15,303 nucleotides of DNA, from positions 1-15,303 of the forward strand of contig JAPHSB010000486.1 in the NCBI GenBank assembly GCA_026193295.1, read 5' to 3'. This document shows, in pieces, positions 1-5,865 of the stretch. Positions within the stretch are counted from its first letter, which is position 1, and every line of letters begins with the position of its first letter. The notes beneath the pieces are model-generated. The model searched no databases. It saw only the letters and a list, made by a program, of their open reading frames with translations, and was not told where the DNA came from. The DNA is from Lysobacterales bacterium (GTDB lineage: Bacteria > Pseudomonadota > Gammaproteobacteria > Xanthomonadales > SZUA-36). The translations under genes were made by a program, and so were the position numbers.

Positions 1-3
1 ATC

Positions 4-906
4 ATGTCTGTCAAGCACCCCATCATCTCGGTCACCGGTTCTTCGGGCGCGGGCACCACGTCCGTCAAGCGCACCTTCGAACGCATCTTTCGCCGGGAGG
101 GCATCAGTGCTGCATTTATCGAGGGCGATGCCTTTCATCGTTATAACCGCGTCGAAATGAAACAGGTCATGGCCGATGAGGCCAAGAAGGGCAACCACCA
201 CTTCAGCCATTTTGGCGCGGAGGCCAACCTGCTCGGCGAACTGGAAGCGATATTCAAACAATTCGGTAAGACCGGAACCGGGCGGATGCGGCACTACGTG
301 CATGACGAGCAAGAAGAATTGCGTTACGGCAGCCCGCCCGGCACATTCACCGAGTGGGAAGAAATTACCACCGATACCGACATATTGTTCTATGAAGGAC
401 TGCATGGCGCAGTGGTCACGGACGAATTCAACCTGGCCCGCCACTGTGACCTGAAGATCGGCGTGGTGCCCGTGGTCAACCTGGAGTGGATCCAGAAAGT
501 CCATCGCGACAAACTGGACCGAGGCTATTCACACGACGCGATCAAGGACACCATCCTGCGTCGTATGCCTGACTACCTGGACTACATCTGTCCGCAGTTC
601 TCGCAAACCGACATCAACTTTCAGCGTGTGCCGACCGTGGACACCTCGAACGCCTTCATCGCGCGCTGGATACCGACACCGGACGAATCGATGGTCGTGA
701 TCCGCTTCGCCAGTCCGCGCGGCATCGATTTTTCGTACCTGATTTCAATGATCAAGAACAGTTTCATGTCCCGGGCAAACTCCATCGTGGTGCCCGGCGG
801 CAAGCTGGACCTGGCGATGCAGCTCATCCTGACACCGATGATCCTGCAACTGATGGACCGTAGCCGGCGTGCCAGCGGTTCCCGCAAAGCCAGCCAGAAC
901 CCTTAG
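4..906 (+). CDS. prkB: Phosphoribulokinase, class I (proteobacterial type)
   Basis: Phosphoribulokinase uses ATP to phosphorylate ribulose 5-phosphate to ribulose 1,5-bisphosphate, the CO2 acceptor of the Calvin cycle, in the cytoplasm. The 300-residue protein has the usual length of the proteobacterial class I enzyme. The P-loop GSSGAGTTS lies at residues 12-20. The residues known to matter in the Rhodobacter enzyme fall at the same numbers: Asp42, His45 and Arg49 in EGDAFHRYNR, Glu131 in YEGLHG, and Lys165, Arg168 and Arg173 in the segment after VVNLEWIQ. The ATG at 4 matches the family N-terminus, but only three bases precede it, so the ribosome binding site and promoter lie outside the window. 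cbbM starts 30 bases after the stop on the same strand, so the two are probably co-transcribed. The symbol could equally be prk or cbbP. Confidence 0.97.
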   Translation: MSVKHPIISVTGSSGAGTTSVKRTFERIFRREGISAAFIEGDAFHRYNRVEMKQVMADEAKKGNHHFSHFGAEANLLGELEAIFKQFGKTGTGRMRHYVHDEQEELRYGSPPGTFTEWEEITTDTDILFYEGLHGAVVTDEFNLARHCDLKIGVVPVVNLEWIQKVHRDKLDRGYSHDAIKDTILRRMPDYLDYICPQFSQTDINFQRVPTVDTSNAFIARWIPTPDESMVVIRFASPRGIDFSYLISMIKNSFMSRANSIVVPGGKLDLAMQLILTPMILQLMDRSRRASGSRKASQNP

Positions 907-936
907 ATATCCGATTCACATTTCCAGGAGAGTAAA

Positions 937-2316
937 ATGGACCAATCAAAACGTTATGCCGATCTGAGCCTGCGCGAAGAGGACCTGATGGCCGGTGGCC
1001 GCCACGTCCTGTGCGCCTACATCATGAAGCCCAAGGCCGGCTACGGCTACCTCGAAACCGCCGCGCACTTCGCTGCCGAGTCCTCGACCGGAACCAACGT
1101 CGAGGTGTCGACGACGGACGACTTCACCCGCGGTGTGGACGCCCTGGTCTACGAGATCGACGAAGACAAGGAGATCATGAAGATCGCCTACCCCTCCGAC
1201 CTGTTCGACCGCAACATCATCGACGGTCGCGCCATGCTGGCGTCCTTCCTGACGCTGACGATCGGCAACAACCAGGGCATGGGCGACGTCGAGTACGCCA
1301 AGATGTACGACTTCTGGATGCCGCCCGAGTACCTGAGGCTGTATGACGGTCCGTCAACCGACATCAGCGACCTGTGGCGTGTTCTGGGCAGGCCCGTGAA
1401 GGACGGCGGATTCATCGTCGGCACCATCATCAAGCCCAAACTGGGCTTGCGGCCGCAACCCTTCGCCAATGCCGCCTATGACTTCTGGCTGGGCGGCGAT
1501 TTCATCAAGAACGATGAGCCCCAGGGTAACCAGGTGTTCGCCCGCCTGAAGGAAACCATCACGGCCGTCGCTGACGCCATGCGCCGCGCCCAGGATGACA
1601 CCGGGCAGGCCAAGTTGTTCTCGGCCAACATCACGGCGGACGATTACCGGGAAATGATCGCCCGGGGCGAATTCATACTCGAGACCTTCGCCGAGAACGC
1701 CGATCACGTGGCCTTCCTGGTCGACGGCTACGTGGCGGGCCCGGCGGCCATCACCACCGCGCGGCGCTACTTCCCGAAACAGTATCTGCATTATCACCGT
1801 GCAGGCCACGGCGCCGTGACTTCGCCGCAAACGCAGCGCGGCTACACTGCATTCGTGCTGGCCAAGATGTCACGCCTGCAGGGCGCCTCGGGTATCCATG
1901 TCGGCACCATGAGCTACGGCAAGATGGAAGGCGAGAAGGACGACACTGACATCGCCTACATGATCGAGCGCGACAGTGCGGACGGGCCCTTTTATCACCA
2001 GGAATGGCAGGGCATGAGGCCGACCACCCCGATCATCTCGGGCGGCATGAATGCCTTGCGCCTGCCCGGATTTTTTGAAAACCTCGGGCATTCCAACCTG
2101 ATCCTGACCGCGGGTGGCGGCAGCTACGGTCACGTTGACGGCCCGGCCGCCGGCGCCACTTCCTTGCGACAGGCCGAACAGTGCTGGCGGCAAGGCGCCG
2201 ATCCCCTGGAGTTCGCGCGTGACCACGCGGAGTTTGCCAGGGCTTTCGAAAGCTTCCCGGGCGACGCCGACCGTATCTATCCCGATTGGAGGAACGTACT
2301 CGATGTCGCAGCATGA
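937..2316 (+). CDS. cbbM: Ribulose-1,5-bisphosphate carboxylase/oxygenase, form II
   Basis: Form II RuBisCO is a large-subunit-only enzyme that carboxylates ribulose 1,5-bisphosphate to two 3-phosphoglycerate. The 459-residue protein keeps the Rhodospirillum rubrum numbering for the active site: Glu48, Asn111, Lys166 (in GTIIKPK), the carbamylated Lys191 with Mg2+ ligands Asp193 and Glu194 (in GGDFIKNDE), His287, His321, loop-6 Lys329 (in GTMSYGKMEG) and Ser368 with the phosphate-binding SGG. All catalytic residues are present, so it should be active and is not a RuBisCO-like protein. An AGGAG at 926-930 is well placed for the ATG at 937. No small-subunit gene, cbbQ/cbbO activase or cbbR regulator lies within the window. 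Form II enzymes generally have low CO2/O2 specificity, which fits a low-oxygen or high-CO2 habitat (inference) and the phosphoglycolate phosphatase immediately downstream. Confidence 0.98.
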   Translation: MDQSKRYADLSLREEDLMAGGRHVLCAYIMKPKAGYGYLETAAHFAAESSTGTNVEVSTTDDFTRGVDALVYEIDEDKEIMKIAYPSDLFDRNIIDGRAMLASFLTLTIGNNQGMGDVEYAKMYDFWMPPEYLRLYDGPSTDISDLWRVLGRPVKDGGFIVGTIIKPKLGLRPQPFANAAYDFWLGGDFIKNDEPQGNQVFARLKETITAVADAMRRAQDDTGQAKLFSANITADDYREMIARGEFILETFAENADHVAFLVDGYVAGPAAITTARRYFPKQYLHYHRAGHGAVTSPQTQRGYTAFVLAKMSRLQGASGIHVGTMSYGKMEGEKDDTDIAYMIERDSADGPFYHQEWQGMRPTTPIISGGMNALRLPGFFENLGHSNLILTAGGGSYGHVDGPAAGATSLRQAEQCWRQGADPLEFARDHAEFARAFESFPGDADRIYPDWRNVLDVAA

Positions 2317-3016
2317 GCAATCCCTGCAATCCTGGCGCCCTGCCGCCATTGTCTGGGACCTCGATGGCACGCTGGTCGAGTCGGCGCCCGACCTGGCCAC
2401 GGCACTGAATGCCCTGCTCAACGAGCAGGGCCAGTACGGCCATCCTGTTGCCAACGTGCGGCCGATGATCGGTGGCGGCGTTGCCAAGCTGATCGAGCGC
2501 GGTTTCCGCGCGGCAGGCGAATCGCTTGATTCGGCAGCCTGCGAAGCCCTGGTGCCGCGTTTCATGGAGCTCTATACGGCTTGTGCGACGGACAGCACCC
2601 ACCTGGTGCCGCACGCCCGCGAAATGTTGCAGCATTTTTATCACGCGGGCGTGAGCCAGGCGCTCTGCACCAACAAGCCGCTGGGCGTGACCCAGCTGAT
2701 CCTCGACGCCCTCGACATCAGTGGGTTCTTCGACAGTGTTGTCGGCGGCGACTCGACCCCGTACAAAAAACCTCATCCCCTGCCGCTGCAGACTTGCCTG
2801 AACGAACTGGGCGTGCAGCCCGGCGAGGCGCTGATGGTCGGTGACTCGGGTGCGGATGTCGGCGCGGCGCAGGCTGTGGGCGTCACCGTGGTGCTGGTGC
2901 CCGACGGCTATACAGGCGTCTCTGCAGCGACGCTGGGGGCGGATCACGTCGTCAGCAACCTGGCGGACATCCCCGGCTGGATCGGCAGCTTACCGGTCTT
3001 GCAGCGCAGCGCCTGA
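2303..3016 (+). CDS. gph: Phosphoglycolate phosphatase (HAD superfamily)
   Basis: This hydrolyses 2-phosphoglycolate, the product of the RuBisCO oxygenase reaction, to glycolate. The 237-residue protein has the HAD motifs in order: DLDGT (nucleophile Asp19, acid/base Asp21), motif II Thr123 in LCTNKP, the lysine of YKKPHP near residue 155, and GDSGADV with Asp181 and Asp185 for Mg2+. A helical cap domain lies between motifs I and II, as in Gph/CbbZ. The frame is open further upstream, but I chose the ATG at 2303 because GGAGGA at 2288-2293 sits nine bases before it and the protein then starts just ahead of the first HAD motif. The start overlaps the last 14 bases of cbbM in another frame, which suggests translational coupling. 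Position next to cbbM supports phosphoglycolate as substrate; cbbZ is an alternative symbol. Confidence 0.93.
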   Translation: MSQHEQSLQSWRPAAIVWDLDGTLVESAPDLATALNALLNEQGQYGHPVANVRPMIGGGVAKLIERGFRAAGESLDSAACEALVPRFMELYTACATDSTHLVPHAREMLQHFYHAGVSQALCTNKPLGVTQLILDALDISGFFDSVVGGDSTPYKKPHPLPLQTCLNELGVQPGEALMVGDSGADVGAAQAVGVTVVLVPDGYTGVSAATLGADHVVSNLADIPGWIGSLPVLQRSA

Positions 3017-3040
3017 TACGCAAAAATCTCCTGTCCGCTC

Positions 3041-3049
3041 TGTTATAGT
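3041..3049 (+). promoter_or_regulatory. Extended -10 promoter for the exported protein gene
   Basis: TGTTATAGT is an extended -10 element (TGn followed by TATAGT, five of six consensus bases) lying just after the gph stop codon. No good -35 box is seen 17 bases upstream, which is typical of extended -10 promoters. The predicted start near 3056 would give a leader of about 24 bases before the GTG at 3080. Motif inspection only. Confidence 0.45.
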
Positions 3050-3079
3050 TGTGCTGTCTTGGAGAACGGGAAACAACTT

Positions 3080-3769
3080 GTGAATTCAATCGTTCGAAAC
3101 TTGGCGATTTTTGCCCTGCTGTCGACGTCCTGCGCGGGCGTGGCGGCTGCAGAGGTTGATCTTTCCTGTATGAATCACCTGGTGCGTGACAAGACGCCGC
3201 TGACGGACCGCTACAAGGAATACGACGTCATCGTGACGAACGGGTGTCCCGGACCGGTGTATTGGACCATGTGCATCGAGCGCCTGGACCCGCTCACGCA
3301 CCGGATTCTCGAATCGCACACGCCCTCCGGGCTGATCGAGGAAGAGGGCAAGTCCCGGGTCAACCTGCAAATGAAGAAAGGCCCGGACCGGATGGGGTCG
3401 CAGATGCGCTACCAGGAGTTCTATCTCAACATCGGCTATGCGATCAAGCCGCCTGCAAGCGCCTCCTGCGTAGCCAGGCAATGTGAGTCGCAGCACCAGG
3501 AACTGCGCGGTCAGATTGACTCCAACCTGCTTGCCTGGCAAAAGGCCGAGGCTAACCTGAACCAACGCCTGGCAGCCGAGTGTCCGGAATCTGGCTGGGG
3601 CAAGACCGAAGAAGTGGAAACGTGTGAGTTGGCTGTGCGGCGGGAGCTGGAGCCGGAACTGGAACAGCTGGCGCAGACAGACGCCCAATTGAGGGAACAA
3701 TTGCGCGTGGCCGATGGTGACCCGTGCCGTGTTTACGCGGGAGACCTGATCGAGGAGTGGACGCCCTAG
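3080..3769 (+). CDS. Exported cysteine-rich protein of unknown function
   Basis: I do not recognise a family. Starting at the GTG at 3080 the protein has 229 residues. It opens with a short basic N-terminus, a hydrophobic stretch (about residues 7-22) and an AAA-E junction near 24/25, a good Sec signal peptide with signal peptidase I cleavage. The mature part has eight cysteines (30, 56, 65, 130, 135, 168, 182, 216), an even number consistent with periplasmic disulfides. Residues about 136-212 are rich in Glu, Gln, Leu and Ala and probably form a helical coiled coil. A TTG at 3059 would add seven residues; GTG is preferred because the hydrophobic signal then lies near the N-terminus and GGGA at 3068-3071 is suitably spaced. 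A lipoprotein is unlikely because Cys18 lacks a canonical lipobox. It follows the carbon-fixation genes but seems to have its own promoter. Confidence 0.8.
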   Translation: MNSIVRNLAIFALLSTSCAGVAAAEVDLSCMNHLVRDKTPLTDRYKEYDVIVTNGCPGPVYWTMCIERLDPLTHRILESHTPSGLIEEEGKSRVNLQMKKGPDRMGSQMRYQEFYLNIGYAIKPPASASCVARQCESQHQELRGQIDSNLLAWQKAEANLNQRLAAECPESGWGKTEEVETCELAVRRELEPELEQLAQTDAQLREQLRVADGDPCRVYAGDLIEEWTP

Positions 3770-4656
3770 CTCTTCGCCAGTTTTCGCAATCGCTCGTTGC
3801 GGCTCTGCAGCCAGTTCTTCACAGACTCGACGTCAAATTCGCGGCCGGCGAAGCGCTTCTGGCGATCATAGTACTCCGCGGGGTCCGTGCCATCGGCTTC
3901 GACGTTGATCCGGTAGTCAACACCGTCGTGGACCTCGTACAGCGGGAATACCCCGCTGTTCACCGCCAGCCTGACCAGTTCCACGGACTCCGCCGGTTCG
4001 GTCTTCCAGCCGGTCGGGCAAGGAGCGTGCACCAGGAAGAACCGGAAACCGTCGATCCTCAGCGCTTTGCGGATCTTGTCCTGAAAATCTTCAGGATGCG
4101 CGATAGACAGGGTTGCCGCGTAGGGCACGCGGTGGGCTGCCATGATTTCGATGATGTCCTTTTTCCACTCCGTTTTACCGCCCGGCGTCGTCGCTGTCCG
4201 CGCAGCCGCCGGCGTCGCGGAACTGCGCTGGCCGCCGGTGTTACCGTAAATTTCGTTGTCGTAGCAGATGTAAACCAGGTTTTCATTGCGCTCGGCAGCT
4301 GCCGACAAAGTGGCCATGCCAATGTCGTACGTGCCGCCGTCTCCGGCCCAGCAGAATACCTGTTGAGGCTTCGCACCGGTCACCGGGTTGAGGTCATTGA
4401 CTGCAGCGACCCCGCTGGCGAATGCCGGTGCGGAGGCAAAGGTGGAGGCGATCACCGGCACGTTGTAGCTGGTGGTCGGAAAGGCGCCGGCGGTCACGAT
4501 GCCGCAGCAGGCCGGGATCACCAGGACATAGTCCTCGCCCGCCAGCGCCCGCCCCAGCATGGTCAGGCCGATACTCATGCCACACCCGCCACAATTGGTA
4601 TTGCCAGGGCGTAGCAGGCAGCTTTCATCATAGCGTTCGGCAGTCACCGCGTTCAC
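3766..4656 (-). CDS. porB: 2-oxoacid:acceptor oxidoreductase, beta subunit (TPP-binding)
   Basis: This is the thiamine-diphosphate-binding subunit of a pyruvate:ferredoxin-oxidoreductase-family enzyme, which interconverts a 2-oxoacid plus CoA with an acyl-CoA plus CO2 and reducing equivalents. The 296-residue protein has the TPP/Mg motif GDGGTYDIG at about 105-113, then DNEIYGNTGGQRS at about 133-145. The four cysteines expected for the proximal [4Fe-4S] cluster are visible: Cys22 and Cys25 in NTNCGGCGM, Cys50 or 51 in PACCG, and Cys213 in APCPTGW. It starts with GTG at 4656, and GTGA overlaps the porA stop by four bases, so translation is coupled. Pyruvate is the default guess, but phenylglyoxylate or other 2-oxoacids are possible; NTNCGGCG differs from the ACAGCG-type motif I recall for pyruvate synthases. 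Its stop overlaps the convergent exported-protein stop. Confidence 0.9.
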   Translation of the reverse strand: MNAVTAERYDESCLLRPGNTNCGGCGMSIGLTMLGRALAGEDYVLVIPACCGIVTAGAFPTTSYNVPVIASTFASAPAFASGVAAVNDLNPVTGAKPQQVFCWAGDGGTYDIGMATLSAAAERNENLVYICYDNEIYGNTGGQRSSATPAAARTATTPGGKTEWKKDIIEIMAAHRVPYAATLSIAHPEDFQDKIRKALRIDGFRFFLVHAPCPTGWKTEPAESVELVRLAVNSGVFPLYEVHDGVDYRINVEADGTDPAEYYDRQKRFAGREFDVESVKNWLQSRNERLRKLAKS

Positions 4657-5840
4657 GTCTCGATCCCCTTCCAGACCGGGTCGCCGGCAGCGGACCGTCG
4701 ACTCAGTTCCTCGAGCACCTCCTGCACAGTGTCCGGCACCACGTCACCCCCGCCGACCCCCGTGAGGTAACTCTGCACGAGGGGTGCACGTTCGCCCACG
4801 CCAGCCTGACCCTGCAGGGCGGCGCGCACCTCATGGCAAAAGATGCCACCGACATCGGCCCCGTAATTGCGGTCGAGAACACCAACTTTTTTCGATCCGG
4901 AGCACAGCGCGCGGACTTCTTCGCGCGGAAAAGGCCGGAACATCTTGATCCGTATCATGCCGACCCGCTCACCCCTGAGCCGCCACTCCTCGACCACGCT
5001 CCGCAAGGTGCTCGCCACCGTCCCGGAGGCGATCAGGATCCGGTCGGCGTCTTCGCAGTGATGGCTTTCGACGGCGCCGCTGACCTCTCGCCCGAAGATC
5101 TCGCGGAACTGGGCCCGGTGTTCCTCGAGGGCCCCGGGCACGCGCCGCAGGGCTTCGTCCAGGTCGAGACGCTGGGACAGGGTGTCCTGTGGGAACGCCA
5201 TGCCGCCGATAGTCACGGGATGGGCGCTGTCCAGGCGTTGCGGGACGTCGCAAGGCGGCAGGAACCGGTCGACCTGCTCCTGGGTGGCCAGCTCGATTTC
5301 CATTGACGTGTGGGAAACGATAAAGGCGTCCATGCAGACCATGACCGGCAACAGGATGCGTGGATCCTCGGCCAGCCGGAAAGCCAGCAGCGTCGTATCG
5401 GCCACGTCCTGGTTCGAGTCGCAATACAGCTGAACCCAGGCGAAATCCCGGAACATCAGGGTATCGCCCTGGTCGGCCCAGATGTTCCAGGGTGGCCCCA
5501 GCGTGCGATTGACGGCCGCCATGACGATGGGCAGGCGGTAAAAGGCGGCGACCATGACATTCTCGGCCATGTAGGCGAGGCCATTCGAAGAACTGGCGGT
5601 GAAGGCGCGGGCGCCGTTGAGGGCCGCGCCGATGCAAACACCCATCGCGCTGTGTTCGCTTTCGACCGGTATTACACGACCCTTGCTGAAGGGAAACCGC
5701 GCGACGTATTCGACGATCTCCGTTTGCGGCGTGATGGGATAAATGCCGCAAACCACTCCGCGCGCGCTGCGGTTGGCCTCGCCCGCCAGGCTCATCGAAT
5801 GTCCTGCAGCGAAATTACCAGTGGCGAGTCGCATGTTCAT
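4653..5840 (-). CDS. porA: 2-oxoacid:acceptor oxidoreductase, alpha subunit
   Basis: The alpha subunit of this enzyme class supplies the pyrimidine-binding half of the TPP site and the CoA/transketolase-like C-terminal domain. The 395-residue length is normal for the multi-subunit enzymes. The diagnostic GIYPITPQTEIVE lies at about residues 32-44. The TPP-activating glutamate region VESEHSAMG follows near residue 60, then the FTASSSNGLAYMAE segment near 80-95. The early element that usually reads GNEA is GNFAAG here, a deviation in an otherwise well-conserved part. The ATG at 5840 has AGGAC seven bases upstream. It lies 25 bases after the fusion gene and overlaps porB by four bases, so all three are one operon. 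Substrate cannot be fixed from sequence. Confidence 0.9.
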   Translation of the reverse strand: MNMRLATGNFAAGHSMSLAGEANRSARGVVCGIYPITPQTEIVEYVARFPFSKGRVIPVESEHSAMGVCIGAALNGARAFTASSSNGLAYMAENVMVAAFYRLPIVMAAVNRTLGPPWNIWADQGDTLMFRDFAWVQLYCDSNQDVADTTLLAFRLAEDPRILLPVMVCMDAFIVSHTSMEIELATQEQVDRFLPPCDVPQRLDSAHPVTIGGMAFPQDTLSQRLDLDEALRRVPGALEEHRAQFREIFGREVSGAVESHHCEDADRILIASGTVASTLRSVVEEWRLRGERVGMIRIKMFRPFPREEVRALCSGSKKVGVLDRNYGADVGGIFCHEVRAALQGQAGVGERAPLVQSYLTGVGGGDVVPDTVQEVLEELSRRSAAGDPVWKGIET

Positions 5841-5865
5841 GTGTCTGTCCTGAATAGCAACGGCC

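Noticed and set aside
2033..2947. A 304-codon minus-strand frame opposite cbbM and gph
   Set aside because: Both plus-strand genes have complete catalytic motifs. The antisense product is Arg/His-rich and shows no domain.
3724..4614. A 296-codon plus-strand frame antisense to porB
   Set aside because: The minus strand encodes a clear TPP-binding beta subunit with all cluster cysteines. The antisense frame is a GC-rich shadow.
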